From assembly GCF_029626035.1 (NCBI RefSeq), contig NZ_JARUBE010000003.1, forward strand, positions 6,715,080 through 6,779,079: a DNA stretch of 64,000 bases. The letters run 5' to 3'. This DNA is from Micromonospora sp. WMMD980 (GTDB taxonomy: Bacteria; Actinomycetota; Actinomycetes; Mycobacteriales; Micromonosporaceae). The stretch's first letter is position 1. Each line of letters starts with the position of its first letter. Under the pieces are notes generated by a model. That model worked only from the letters and a program-made list of their open reading frames with translations, made no database searches and was not told the origin of the DNA. The position numbers were made by a program, and so were the translations under genes. This document shows positions 27,583 through 37,235 of the stretch, piece after piece.

Positions 27583-27882
27583 ATGACCGAATCGGTACGC
27601 CGGGACACCAGCCCGGAACAGCGCGTCACCGAGTGGGACGGCGACCACGCCCGCACCGGGGCCGCCGACGGCGAGATGCTCGGCGTGGACCCGGCCGAAC
27701 TGGGCGACGAGGACCTGATCCGGGAGATGCGGAGCCTGCACCGCACCCGGTTGGACACGTTGCGGCACGCCACCGACTCCGCGCTCGCGAACCACCTGCG
27801 CCGCACCGCCGACCTGGAGACGGAATACCTGACCCGGCACCCGGGCCGTGAGGTCGACCCGCACCGGCTGCGGGACGCCTGA
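27583..27882 (+). CDS. DUF6158-like small protein
   Basis: A 99-residue soluble protein, mostly charged and helical, with the core [20 protein letters not shown] and [19 protein letters not shown]. It resembles actinobacterial DUF6158 proteins; the role is unknown. The stop TGA shares a base with the ATG of the next gene, so the pair is translationally coupled. Confidence 0.75.
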   Translation: MTESVRRDTSPEQRVTEWDGDHARTGAADGEMLGVDPAELGDEDLIREMRSLHRTRLDTLRHATDSALANHLRRTADLETEYLTRHPGREVDPHRLRDA

Positions 27883-28199
27883 TGACCGGCCACGCCGAGC
27901 GCGGCATGGCCGCGCCGCCCGAGGTGGTGTTCAACACCGCCACCGACCCGGACCGGTCCTCCGCCTGGCTGCCCGAGGAACTGCGCCGCTCCGGGGCCTG
28001 CCGGGTGGAGGTGCTCGACGCCGACGACATGCGGGCCCGGTGGAGCAGCGCCGACTGGTCCGCGGAGCTCGACGTGGAACCGGCCGACGCCGGTGGCGCC
28101 CGGGTCCGGCTGGACCTGGCCGGGCCCGACCACGGCCTGGCCGACGAGATCCTGGCCAACCTCGACCGCGAGGTGGCCGACAACCTGACCGCCGGTTGA
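27882..28199 (+). CDS. SRPBCC-like small protein
   Basis: A 105-residue protein with the pattern [19 protein letters not shown] at its start, typical of the N-terminal strand and helix of START/SRPBCC (polyketide cyclase-like) proteins, and a C-terminal amphipathic helix [20 protein letters not shown]. The ligand is unknown. It starts within the stop codon of the DUF6158-like gene. Confidence 0.7.
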   Translation: MTGHAERGMAAPPEVVFNTATDPDRSSAWLPEELRRSGACRVEVLDADDMRARWSSADWSAELDVEPADAGGARVRLDLAGPDHGLADEILANLDREVADNLTAG

Positions 28200-28210
28200 G
28201 CCGGGCCGCG

Positions 28211-28771
28211 ATGACGACGAGGGAGGCCGGGTTGACCGGGAGTGGCCTGAAGCAGAAGGTGGCGCGGTTGCGCCAGGCGTACGCGCCGCACGAGCACCGA
28301 CCGCTGGAGGGCTACCTGAAGGCGATGGGCACCTACGCCGGCGTGACCGCCGCGCTGGTCGGGGTGGTCCGGGCGACCGGCCGTCCGGTGCCGGAGCGGC
28401 CCTCGCCCGGCGACGTGGTGCTGCTCTCGATCGCCACGCACAAGCTGAGCCGGCTGATCTCCAAGGACGCGATCACCAGCCCGCTGCGGGCGCCGTTCAC
28501 CCGCTACGACCACCCGATCGGCAGCGGCGAGGTGATGGAGCAGGTCCGCGACGAGGGCAGCCCCACCCGGCACGCGCTCGGCGAGTTGGTGAGCTGCCCG
28601 TTCTGCCTGGCGGTGTGGGTGGCCACCGGGCTCACCGGTGGCCTGGTGCTGGCGCCCCGGCTGACCCGGCTGGTGGCCACCGCGTTGACCGCGGTCGCCG
28701 CGTCCGACTTCCTCCAGACGGGCTACGCGGTGGCCCAGCAGGCGGCCGAGGGCGGGCACCGCGAGCAGTGA
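28211..28771 (+). CDS. DUF1360-family membrane protein
   Basis: A 186-residue protein. Diagnostic segments are [20 protein letters not shown] and [14 protein letters not shown], with two or three hydrophobic helices. DUF1360 proteins are seen with spore-coat or membrane genes, and the role is unknown here. ATG 28211 was taken as the start, but TTG 28232 has a better ribosome site (GGGAGG, 5-bp spacing), giving a protein seven residues shorter. It follows the SRPBCC-like gene by 11 bp, so the three genes likely form one transcript ending at the hairpin at 28775. Confidence 0.8.
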   Translation: MTTREAGLTGSGLKQKVARLRQAYAPHEHRPLEGYLKAMGTYAGVTAALVGVVRATGRPVPERPSPGDVVLLSIATHKLSRLISKDAITSPLRAPFTRYDHPIGSGEVMEQVRDEGSPTRHALGELVSCPFCLAVWVATGLTGGLVLAPRLTRLVATALTAVAASDFLQTGYAVAQQAAEGGHREQ

Positions 28772-28774
28772 CCG

Positions 28775-28816
28775 ACGACGACGGGGCCGGCGCGCACGCG
28801 CCGGCCCCGTCGTCGT
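28775..28816. terminator. Bidirectional terminator hairpin
   Basis: A perfect 20-bp stem (28775-28794 with 28797-28816) with a 2-base centre lies between the convergent DUF1360 gene and the small acidic gene. It is among the strongest hairpins in the window; no T-run follows. Confidence 0.85.
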
Positions 28817-28827
28817 GGTGCGGAAGA

Positions 28828-29031
28828 TCAGGTGGGGGTGGTGCCGTGGTCCTCGCCGGCCCAGCCGCGCGACGTCTCCGGCTCCCGGTCGTCCTCCCCG
28901 GTGATGATGTCCCGGTCCACCGCGGTGCGGTCGTGCTCGTTGGCGAAGTCCGGCTCCGGCAGCGTGTCCACGCCCTCCGGGGGCTGGCCGAGCGCCGGCA
29001 GGTGCTCGTGCTCGGGCTCACGGTCGGTCAT
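28828..29031 (-). CDS. Small hydrophilic acidic protein, hypothetical
   Basis: A 67-residue, highly charged protein with no hydrophobic stretch (FANEHDRTAVDRDIITGEDDRE). It is probably disordered. Codon use (GC-rich third positions) supports coding. The start is ATG 29031. It lies 24 bp downstream of another small protein on the same strand, probably one transcript. No function can be given. Confidence 0.6.
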   Translation of the reverse strand: MTDREPEHEHLPALGQPPEGVDTLPEPDFANEHDRTAVDRDIITGEDDREPETSRGWAGEDHGTTPT

Positions 29032-29055
29032 GTGCGTCCTCTCGTCGGCTGGCGC

Positions 29056-29280
29056 TCAGGCGACCGTGCCACCCAGCAGGTCGGCCACCTCGTCCACCGC
29101 GTACTCGCCCTGGGGGAGCGCGGCGATGCGGGTGAGCAGCTCCGCGGGGAGTTCCGCGGCCACCGCCCGGCGGTAGATGTCGGTCTGACTGATCCGCTCC
29201 TGGCCGTGGTAGAGGTCGTCGAGCAGGTCGTCGAGCGGCCTGGTGTCCGGCTGCTCGGTCACGGGCGCGTCATCGGTCAC
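29056..29280 (-). CDS. Small helical protein, hypothetical
   Basis: A 74-residue soluble protein with the stretch LDDLLDDLYHGQERISQTDIYRRAV, split here at DLYHG, and a second helix ELLTRIAALPQGEYAVDEVADLL. It resembles the small DUF2795-like or stress proteins of actinobacteria, but no family is certain. GTG 29280 was chosen because AGGTGG lies 5 bp upstream; GTG 29289 is also in frame. Confidence 0.6.
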   Translation of the reverse strand: MTDDAPVTEQPDTRPLDDLLDDLYHGQERISQTDIYRRAVAAELPAELLTRIAALPQGEYAVDEVADLLGGTVA

Positions 29281-29329
29281 GCCGACCACCTACCCGGCCC
29301 CGAACCGGTCAAACGCTGCCCAATCCCGC

Positions 29330-30418
29330 TCAGGCCGGCGCGGGGAGCGCGGCCCGGCGGGCGCGGACGGCCTGGGCCAGGTGGTCGAGCACCTCGGCGG
29401 TGGTGTCCCAGCCGATGCAGGCGTCCGTGATCGAACGGCCGTACTCCAGCTCCCGGGTCGGGTCCAGGTCCTGCCGGCCGGCGCGCAGGAAGCTCTCCAG
29501 CATGATCCCGACGATGCCGCGCCCGCCGGCGGCGAGCTGCCCGGCCACGTCCGCGGCGACCCGCGGCTGGTTGCGGTGGTCCTTGCCGCTGTTGGCGTGG
29601 CTGGCGTCGATCACCACCCGCTCCGGCAGGCCCGCGGCGCGCAGCAGGCCCAGCGCCCCGGCCACCGACTCCGCGTCGTAGTTGGGCCGGCCACCCCCGC
29701 CGCGCAGCACCAGGTGACCGTCGGCGTTGCCCCGGGTGTGCATGATCGCCGGGATGCCGGAGACGTCGATGCCGGGGAAGACGTGCGGCACGCCGGCCGC
29801 GCGGATCGCGTCCACGGCGGTGGCGATGCTCCCGTCGGGGCGGTTCTTCATGCCGATCGGCATGGACAGGCCGGAGGCGAGCTGCCGGTGGACCTGGCTC
29901 TCCACCGTCCGGGCCCCGATCGCGCCCCAGGCCACCGTGTCGGCGATGTACTGGGGGGTGATCGGGTCGAGGAACTCGCAACCCACCGGCAGGCCCAGCC
30001 GCAGCACGTCGAGCAGGAGCGCCCGCGCGGTGCGCAGACCGGTGTTCACGTCGCCCGAGCCGTCCAGCGCCGGGTCGTTGATCAGGCCCTTCCAACCCAC
30101 CGTCGAACGCGGCTTCTCGAAGTAGACCCGCATCACCACGAGCAGGTCGTCGGCGACCCGGTCGGCGGCCTCGCGCAGCCGTCCCGCGTACTCCAGCGCG
30201 GCTGCCGGGTCGTGCACCGAGCACGGGCCGACCACCACCAGCAGGCGGTCGTCGGCGCGGTCCAGCACCTGGCCGACCGCACGCCGGCCGGCCACGACGG
30301 ACTCGGCGAGCGACGCGTCGAGCGGCAGGTGGTGGTGCAGCAGGGCCGGGGTGGTCAACGGCACGACGCGGTCGATCCGCTGGTCGATGACCCGGCGGGC
30401 GTCCGGGGACGTGGTCAC
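29330..30418 (-). CDS. aroG: Class I 3-deoxy-7-phosphoheptulonate (DAHP) synthase
   Basis: A 362-residue enzyme that joins PEP and erythrose 4-phosphate at the entry to the shikimate pathway. AroF/G/H-type signatures are present: LLVVVGPCSVHDPAAALEYA, VMRVYFEKPRSTVGWKGLI, GCEFLDPITPQY, IGMKNRPDGS and VIDASHANSGKDHRNQP. Actinobacteria usually also carry a class II enzyme, so this may be a second isozyme. The start is GTG 30418 with AAGGAT upstream; homologues begin here. The leader at 30419-30600 can fold into several hairpins and may be regulatory. Confidence 0.94.
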   Translation of the reverse strand: MTTSPDARRVIDQRIDRVVPLTTPALLHHHLPLDASLAESVVAGRRAVGQVLDRADDRLLVVVGPCSVHDPAAALEYAGRLREAADRVADDLLVVMRVYFEKPRSTVGWKGLINDPALDGSGDVNTGLRTARALLLDVLRLGLPVGCEFLDPITPQYIADTVAWGAIGARTVESQVHRQLASGLSMPIGMKNRPDGSIATAVDAIRAAGVPHVFPGIDVSGIPAIMHTRGNADGHLVLRGGGGRPNYDAESVAGALGLLRAAGLPERVVIDASHANSGKDHRNQPRVAADVAGQLAAGGRGIVGIMLESFLRAGRQDLDPTRELEYGRSITDACIGWDTTAEVLDHLAQAVRARRAALPAPA

Positions 30419-30466
30419 GGTGGGGATCCTTCCGCCGACCGCGCCCCGGGGCCGGCGCCCAGGGTG

Positions 30467-30524
30467 TCGAGCCGGCTGCTCGCATGCGAAAGGGCAGGGA
30501 ACCATCCCTGCCCGGCCGGCTCGA
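30467..30524 (-). promoter_or_regulatory. Structured leader of the DAHP synthase gene
   Basis: An outer 10-bp perfect stem (30467-30476 with 30515-30524, GCCGGCTCGA) encloses a 9-bp perfect hairpin, GGGCAGGGA-ACCA-TCCCTGCCC, at 30492-30513. A third stem, CCGGCT with AGCCGG, lies near 30556-30572. The nested structure sits 49 bp ahead of the GTG start. No aromatic-rich leader peptide was found, so the mechanism is unknown. Confidence 0.6.
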
Positions 30525-30679
30525 AGAGGAAGTGACGTCAGCTCACGGTCGAGTCACCGGCTCTTCCAGCCGGCTGCCTAAACCATCGATACGAACGCGT
30601 CACGCCGGCAAGCGTACCCGACCCGGCCGGAAACGGGCCCCGCGTTCCGCCAAGCGGGACGCGGGGTATGGGAACGCCC

Positions 30680-30895
30680 ATGAGCCACGACCAGAGCGAC
30701 CAGGACCGGATCTCCTCCCGCGCCCACCTGCTGCCCGAGGAGGCGGCGGCGGGCAGCGACGACCCGCAGGCCCAGGCCGACGCGATCCTCGCCGAGTCGG
30801 ACCTGCGGGAGGCGGACCGCGACGCCGCCCCCGACACCGTGCTGGAGCACCGCACCTCCGCCGAGACCGTCAACCCCGTCGAGCCACCGGACTGA
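30680..30895 (+). CDS. Small acidic protein, hypothetical
   Basis: A 71-residue, acidic, Ala/Asp/Glu-rich protein (DPQAQADAILAESDLREADR), soluble and probably disordered. The AILAESDLRE core is a recurrent pattern in actinobacterial small proteins. The start is ATG 30680. Its 3' end overlaps the convergent gene at 30870-31580 by 26 bp. No function can be given. Confidence 0.6.
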   Translation: MSHDQSDQDRISSRAHLLPEEAAAGSDDPQAQADAILAESDLREADRDAAPDTVLEHRTSAETVNPVEPPD

Positions 30896-31580
30896 CCGCC
30901 TCGCCCCGGCCCCGGCGCGAGCCCCGGTAGCCGGCGTCCCGCAACCGGGCCAGCGGTCCGGCCAGCCGCAGGCCCGGCGGTACGTTGCCGATCGGGTCGA
31001 AGGCCAGCGCGGCGTCCTCCCGGGCGCCGCGCCGGCCGTTCAGCCTGACCTCGCCGAACGTGCGCCACGGCCCCGCCGCCGAGGCCACCGCGAGCACCAG
31101 CCGGGGCGCGTCGCCGGCCACCGCCGCGTCCGCCTCGGTCAGGGTGCGGCCCAGGTCGGGGGAGTCCGGGTCGGCCAGCGCGGCCAGGAACAGCCGCCGC
31201 GTCCCAGCCCGGAACGACATGATCGAGGTGTACGTCCCGGTGAAGCGCCGCCGGGGCAGCGGCAGGTTCCGCAGCACCGGCGCCGCGCCGCTGGAACTCA
31301 CCAGCAGATCCACCGGCGGCTCCGGGTCCCGGTGCAGCCGGATCGCCAGGCCCAGCACGTCCGGCCAGCCGGCCGGCGTCGGCGTGCCCTTGGACAGGCG
31401 GACCGTGCCCGGCCAGCGACCGGGGTCGTCCAACAGCGGCACCCCGGTCGGCGGTCCCGGCGTACACCAGACCAGCACGTCGGCGGCGAAGACGCGGCCG
31501 GCGGGATGCAGCAGTCGGGCGTGCCGGAGCCGGGCCAGCGCGGTGGCGGCGCGTTCCACGACGGACGATGCGGGGGTCAT
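30870..31580 (-). CDS. Catalase-fold-like conserved protein, hypothetical
   Basis: A 236-residue soluble protein. The stretch TVRLSKGTPTPAGWPDVLGL resembles the core of catalases (R-S-x-G...D-x-x-G), and MSFRAGTRRLFLAAL and FGEVRLNGRRG follow. The catalytic His/Asn and haem Tyr of true catalases were not found, so the protein is at best a distant relative. It is sometimes labelled phosphodiesterase in related genomes, without basis I can see. ATG 31580; overlaps a small gene at its 3' end. Confidence 0.5.
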   Translation of the reverse strand: MTPASSVVERAATALARLRHARLLHPAGRVFAADVLVWCTPGPPTGVPLLDDPGRWPGTVRLSKGTPTPAGWPDVLGLAIRLHRDPEPPVDLLVSSSGAAPVLRNLPLPRRRFTGTYTSIMSFRAGTRRLFLAALADPDSPDLGRTLTEADAAVAGDAPRLVLAVASAAGPWRTFGEVRLNGRRGAREDAALAFDPIGNVPPGLRLAGPLARLRDAGYRGSRRGRGEAVSPVARRG

Positions 31581-31662
31581 GCCGGGTGGGGTACCCCGTC
31601 ACGCGGCGACGACGCGGACCGCGCGTCCCCTTTCCGCCCACCGGATCGGATAGCGTCGTGCC

Positions 31663-32955
31663 ATGCCCGACAGCGGTTTCCCCTGGCCGATCGAGACGAC
31701 CCGACTGGACAACGGCCTGCGCGTGGTGGTGAGCGAGGACCGCACCGCGCCGGCCGTGGCCGTCAACCTCTGGTACGACGTGGGCTCCCGCCACGAACCG
31801 GCGGGCCAGACCGGCTTCGCCCACCTCTTCGAGCACCTGATGTTCGAGGGCTCGGTGAACGTGGCGAAGACCGAGCACATGAAGTTGATCCAGGGCGCCG
31901 GCGGTTCGCTCAACGCGACCACCAACCCGGACCGGACCAACTACTTCGAGACCGTCCCGGCCGAGCACCTGGAATTGGCGCTCTGGTTGGAGGCCGACCG
32001 GATGGGTGGTCTGGTGCCGGCGCTCACCCAGGAGACGCTGGACAACCAGCGCGACGTGGTGAAGAACGAGCGGCGGCAGCGCTACGAGAACGTGCCCTAC
32101 GGCGACGCCTGGCTGCGGTTGCTGCCGCTGCTCTATCCGCCCGGCCACCCCTACCACCACGCCACGATCGGGTCGATGGCCGACCTGAACGCCGCCGACC
32201 TGGCCACCTTCCAGGCGTTCCACACCACCTACTACGCGCCGAACAACGCGGTGCTGACGGTCGTCGGCGACACCACCGCGGCGGAGGTGTTCGCGCTGGC
32301 CGACAAGTACTTCGGCGGCCTGGCGCCGCGCCCGGACATCCCGGCCGCCCCGGACGGGCGCACGGTGCCGGCGACCGGACGGCCGGCGGAGGAGACGGTC
32401 ACCGCCGACGTGCCCGCCGCCCGCGTCTACCTCGCGCACCGCACCCACCCGTTCGGCGACCCCGGCTACGACGTGACCACGGTCCTCGCCACCGTGCTCG
32501 GCAGCGGCCGGGGCAGCCGGCTCTACCAGCGGCTCGCCGACGGCGAGCGGATCGCCCAGCCGGACCTGGTCGGCGCGTACGGGGTCGACCTGGCGCACGC
32601 CCCGGCCCCGCTGATCGTCACCGCCACCGCCCGGCCCGGGGTGACCGCCGAGCGGCTGCGCGACGGGCTGGCCGAGGTGGTCGACGAGCTGGCCACCGTG
32701 CCGGTGACCGCCGCCGAGCTGGAGCGGGCGAAGGCGCTGCTGAGCACCATGTGGTGGCGTCAGATGTCCACCGTGGACGGTCGGGCCGACACGCTCGGCC
32801 GATACGCCACCCAGTTCGGCGACCCGGCGACGGCCGCCGACCGGTTGCCCGGCTGGCTGGCCGTCACCGCCGAGCAGATCGCCGAGCAGGCCGCCGAGCT
32901 GTTCGGCGCCGACGACCGGGTGATCCTGACCTACCTGCCCGAGGAGACCTCATGA
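31663..32955 (+). CDS. M16-family zinc metallopeptidase, active subunit
   Basis: A 430-residue pitrilysin-type peptidase. The inverted zinc motif is GFAHLFEHLMFEGS (HxxEH) with the second Glu about 75 residues later in NQRDVVKNERRQRYEN. The start is ATG 31663, with TAGCGT ending 6 bp upstream (a leaderless pattern). It overlaps the second M16 gene by 4 bp (ATGA), and the two probably form a heterodimer, as with mitochondrial processing peptidase and Sphingomonas SPH-type pairs. Cytoplasmic; substrate unknown. Confidence 0.92.
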   Translation: MPDSGFPWPIETTRLDNGLRVVVSEDRTAPAVAVNLWYDVGSRHEPAGQTGFAHLFEHLMFEGSVNVAKTEHMKLIQGAGGSLNATTNPDRTNYFETVPAEHLELALWLEADRMGGLVPALTQETLDNQRDVVKNERRQRYENVPYGDAWLRLLPLLYPPGHPYHHATIGSMADLNAADLATFQAFHTTYYAPNNAVLTVVGDTTAAEVFALADKYFGGLAPRPDIPAAPDGRTVPATGRPAEETVTADVPAARVYLAHRTHPFGDPGYDVTTVLATVLGSGRGSRLYQRLADGERIAQPDLVGAYGVDLAHAPAPLIVTATARPGVTAERLRDGLAEVVDELATVPVTAAELERAKALLSTMWWRQMSTVDGRADTLGRYATQFGDPATAADRLPGWLAVTAEQIAEQAAELFGADDRVILTYLPEETS

Positions 32956-34295
32956 CGCTGATCGCCACCCGTCCCGGTCCCGGCGCCGCCCGCGCCTACC
33001 GGTTTCCCCAGGTGGTCCGGCGGGCGGTCGCCGGCGGGCAGGTCGTCGCCGCGCACCTGCCCGGGCAGAACCTCGCCGTCGCGCTGCTGCTGCTCGACGG
33101 CGGCGCCGGCCGGGAGCCGGTGGGCAAGGAGGGCCTCGGCGCGGTGCTGGCCAAGGCGCTGGAGGAGGGCACCGCGCAGCGGGACGCCACCGCGTACGCG
33201 CTGGCCATCGAGGCCCTCGGCACCGAGCTGGTGAGCGGGCTCGACTGGGACTCGTTCCAGGTCAGCGTGCAGGTGCCGGTGGGCCGGCTGAGCGCGGCGG
33301 TGGAGCTGATGGCGGAGGCGGTCCGCACGCCCCGCCTCGACCCGGCCGACGTGCTGCGGGTCCGCGACGACGAGGCGACCGCGCTGCGGATGGACTGGGC
33401 GAACCCGGGCCCCCGGGCCGACGCGGTCCTCCGTGCCGACCTGTTCGGCGCCGAGCATCGGAGGGGTCGCCCGCTCTACGGCGACCCGGAGAGCGTGGCG
33501 GCGCTGGAGGTGGACGACGTCACGGTCTTCCACTCGGAGTGGTTCATCCGCCCCGGCACCCTCGTCGTCGCCGGTGACCTGGACCGGATCGATTTGGACG
33601 CCCTCGGCGCGGCCGCGCTCGCCGGCACCGGCGGCGGGCCGGTGGACCGGGGCGGCCCGATCGAGGTGCCGCTCGCCGACCGGCGGCGGATCATCCTGGT
33701 GGACCGGCCCGGCTCGGTGCAGTCCACGCTGCGGCTCGGCCACCCGTCACCGCACCGCGCCCACCCCGACCACGTGCCGATGACGCTCGCCGGCACGGTG
33801 CTCGGCGGCGCGTTCACCTCCCGCCTCAACCACCTGATCCGCGAGGTGCGTGGCTACACGTACGGGATCCGCGGCGACTTCGCCTCGTCCCGGCGGTTCG
33901 GCCGGTTCGCGGTCAGCTCGGGCGTGCAGACCGCGGTGACCGCGCCGGCGCTCGTCGAGTCGGTGGGCGAGGTGACGCGCACCCGGGAGACCGGGGTGAC
34001 CGAGGAGGAGCTGACGGTGGCCCGCTCGTGGCGGGCCGGGCAGCTCTCCGTCGAGTTGCAGAGCCCCCGCGCGATCGCGTCCGCGCTGACCACGCTCGTG
34101 GTGCACGACCTGCCGGACGACTACCACGCCCGGCTGCGCGAGGCGCTGCTCGCGGCCACCGTGGAGGAGGTCTCGGCGGCGGCCCGGACGCACCTGCACC
34201 CGGAGGCGCTGACGCTCGTCGTCGAGGGGGACGCGGCGGTGATCCGGGACGAGTTGGTGGCCGCCGGTCTCGGCGAGGTGGTCGACCACGCGTGA
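32952..34295 (+). CDS. M16-family peptidase-like subunit, catalytic motif missing
   Basis: A 447-residue M16 fold protein. At the position of HxxEH it has GKEGLGAVLAKALEEGT, so it lacks the zinc site and is probably the non-catalytic partner that helps bind substrate. The C-terminal RGYTYGIRGDFASSRRFGRF, in two parts around YGI, is the R/Y motif that completes the active site of the partner in M16B dimers. It starts in the stop region of the active subunit. Confidence 0.9.
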   Translation: MTLIATRPGPGAARAYRFPQVVRRAVAGGQVVAAHLPGQNLAVALLLLDGGAGREPVGKEGLGAVLAKALEEGTAQRDATAYALAIEALGTELVSGLDWDSFQVSVQVPVGRLSAAVELMAEAVRTPRLDPADVLRVRDDEATALRMDWANPGPRADAVLRADLFGAEHRRGRPLYGDPESVAALEVDDVTVFHSEWFIRPGTLVVAGDLDRIDLDALGAAALAGTGGGPVDRGGPIEVPLADRRRIILVDRPGSVQSTLRLGHPSPHRAHPDHVPMTLAGTVLGGAFTSRLNHLIREVRGYTYGIRGDFASSRRFGRFAVSSGVQTAVTAPALVESVGEVTRTRETGVTEEELTVARSWRAGQLSVELQSPRAIASALTTLVVHDLPDDYHARLREALLAATVEEVSAAARTHLHPEALTLVVEGDAAVIRDELVAAGLGEVVDHA

Positions 34296-34323
34296 CCGGG
34301 TGGGGGCGGCGGGATCGATGTGA

Positions 34324-35418
<1,095 letters not shown>

Positions 35419-35445
35419 GCCCGGCCGACCGATTCGCGGCACCAC

Positions 35446-35482
35446 CGGAGGCGTCCGTCCGGGACCGGCACGGACGCCTCCG
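35446..35482 (+). terminator. Terminator after asd
   Basis: A perfect 13-bp stem, CGGAGGCGTCCGT with ACGGACGCCTCCG, with an 11-base loop, begins 28 bp after the asd stop. No U-run follows, as is common in these genomes. Confidence 0.8.
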
Positions 35483-35537
35483 CAGTGGGTATGCGGGCCC
35501 GGTCGCCGGCGGCCCACGCCGGCGGGTGGGGGGAACC

Positions 35538-36218
35538 ATGCCGGCCGGACCGGGCGCGGAGGACGTCGACGAGGTCGAGACCGGGCTGCGTTCGGACACG
35601 GCGCGGGCGATCGGCTTCAGCGACGCGGTCTTCGCCATCGTCGTCACCCTGCTCGTGCTCGACCTGCGCGTGCCCGAGGTGGCGCCGGGCGGGATGTGGC
35701 ACGCGTTGCTCGACCAGTGGCCGGTCTATCTCGCCTACGTCACGTCGTATCTGTACGTGGCGGTGAACTGGCTGAACCACAAGGGGACGTTCCACCGGGT
35801 GCGCTGTGCCGACCGGGGCCTGCACTGGGCGAACCTCGGGGTGCTCTTCAGCGTGGCGTTGCTGCCGTTCGTCACCGCGCTCGTCTCCCGTGCGGTGGAG
35901 GCGGGCGACGCCTACGACGAGCGGGTCGCGGTCACCGCGTACGCGGTGGTCGGCGTCGTCCTCTCCGCCGCCTGGCTCTGGCTCTACCACTACCTGAGCC
36001 GGCACCGGGAGTTGCTCCAGGCGGGCGTGGTCTCCCGGTTCTTCGAGGTCGAACGGATCCGGGCGGCGCTCGGCGTGGTGGCGTACGCGGTCGCCGGCCT
36101 GGTGGGCTGGGTGAGCGTGCCGGCGGCGCTGGTGGTGCTTCTGCTGCTGCCGCTCTTCTACGGGCTGTCCAGCAACGGCACCTACGACCTGCGCCGGCGG
36201 CTACGTCGTCGGCGGTGA
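35538..36218 (+). CDS. TMEM175-family (DUF1211) membrane protein, putative K+ channel
   Basis: A 226-residue protein with six hydrophobic segments. The first carries the hallmark FSDAVFAIVVTLLVLDL (FSD motif), which lines the pore in bacterial TMEM175 channels; the segment YLAYVTSYLYVAVNWLNHKG follows. Bacterial members conduct K+ as tetramers. The start is ATG 35538, with GGGGGGAA upstream, and a GTG 12 bp earlier is the alternative. The C-terminus is Arg-rich. Confidence 0.88.
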   Translation: MPAGPGAEDVDEVETGLRSDTARAIGFSDAVFAIVVTLLVLDLRVPEVAPGGMWHALLDQWPVYLAYVTSYLYVAVNWLNHKGTFHRVRCADRGLHWANLGVLFSVALLPFVTALVSRAVEAGDAYDERVAVTAYAVVGVVLSAAWLWLYHYLSRHRELLQAGVVSRFFEVERIRAALGVVAYAVAGLVGWVSVPAALVVLLLLPLFYGLSSNGTYDLRRRLRRRR

Positions 36219-36285
36219 ACCGGCCCGCGTTACCCCGCCTCGAGCGGTGGGTAGACCGCGGTGCCGACACCGAGAGGGGAGCACC

Positions 36286-36702
36286 ATGACAACGGTCGGA
36301 GAGTTCATGACGACCCGGTTGGTGACGATGGACGGCAACGACACGCTCGCCGCGGCGGCCCAGGAGATGCGCGACAGCGCCATCGGCGACGTGGTGGTGA
36401 CCGACGGCGACAACGTGGTCGGTATCGTGACGGACCGGGACATCACGGTCCGAGCCGTGGCCGAGGACCGGAACCCCGCCACCACCCGGCTCAACGAGAT
36501 CACCAGCAAGGACGTGGTGACGGTGAGCCAGAACGACGACGCGGTGGCCGCCGCCGACCTGATGCGCACCTACGCCGTCCGCCGGCTGCCGGTGACCGAG
36601 GACGGCCGGCTGATCGGCCTGGTCTCGATGGGTGACCTGGCGGTCGAGCGGGAACCCCAGTCGGTGCTCGCGGACATCAGCGCCGACGACCCCAACAACT
36701 GA
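36286..36702 (+). CDS. Tandem CBS-domain protein
   Basis: A 138-residue protein made of two CBS motifs: residues about 1-60 (FMTTRLVTMDGNDTLAAAAQ, VGIVTDRDITVRAVAE) and about 70-130 (DVVTVSQNDDAVAAADLMR, RLIGLVSMGDLAVE). Such stand-alone pairs bind adenine nucleotides and resemble hypoxic-response protein 1 of mycobacteria. The start is ATG 36286 with GAGGGGAG upstream. A hairpin terminator follows. Confidence 0.92.
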   Translation: MTTVGEFMTTRLVTMDGNDTLAAAAQEMRDSAIGDVVVTDGDNVVGIVTDRDITVRAVAEDRNPATTRLNEITSKDVVTVSQNDDAVAAADLMRTYAVRRLPVTEDGRLIGLVSMGDLAVEREPQSVLADISADDPNN

Positions 36703-36719
36703 CGTCCGCCCGTGGTGCC

Positions 36720-36744
36720 GCCGGCCCCCGGTTCGGGGGCCGGC
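36720..36744 (+). terminator. Terminator after the CBS gene
   Basis: A perfect 10-bp stem, GCCGGCCCCC with GGGGGCCGGC, and a 5-base loop, 18 bp after the stop codon. Confidence 0.8.
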
Positions 36745-36863
36745 GTCCCGCGTCCTCGGGCCCACGTGACCTCACCCGATCCGGGCGAGGTTGACCCGGG
36801 AGCCGGCGGGCACCCGTGCTGTCGACGAGGAGGACGCTGGTAGCGCGGGAGGAGTCGCCTTCG

Positions 36864-37235
36864 ATGGTGGACACGGCCATGAGATTCTTCGAGGAGTTGG
36901 ACCGGCGGGGCTTCGAGCCGCTGTTGGTCAAGACCGTCGGAACCCTCCGGTTCGACCTGCACGAGGGGGCCCAGACCAACCACTGGCTGCTGGAGATCGA
37001 CCGGGGCAAGCTGCGGGTCCGGCAGGAGGACGGCGAGGCGGACACCGTGGTCGGCACCGACCCCCGGCTCTTCGGCGCCCTCGTCGCGGGTGAGGAGAAC
37101 GCGATCGCGGCGCTGCTGCGCGGCGACATGACAGTCGTCGGCGACCTGCGGCTCGTCCTGCAGATCGAGCGGGTCTTCCCCGGTCCGCCGGACTCCCGAG
37201 GGCCGCACCACGCCTTCGCCAGGAGGGCTGCCTGA
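36864..37235 (+). CDS. SCP2-like sterol-carrier-fold protein
   Basis: A 123-residue protein with the SCP2 pattern GTLRFDLHEGAQTNHWLLEI, RGKLRVRQEDGEADTVVGTD and AIAALLRGDMTVVGDLRLVLQIERVFPG, in separate blocks. The fold binds lipids in other proteins; the ligand here is unknown. The start is ATG 36864 with GGGAGGAG upstream. Its stop codon shares a base with the ATG of the debranching-enzyme gene, so they are coupled. The pairing with a glycosidase suggests a shared but unidentified role. Confidence 0.8.
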   Translation: MVDTAMRFFEELDRRGFEPLLVKTVGTLRFDLHEGAQTNHWLLEIDRGKLRVRQEDGEADTVVGTDPRLFGALVAGEENAIAALLRGDMTVVGDLRLVLQIERVFPGPPDSRGPHHAFARRAA

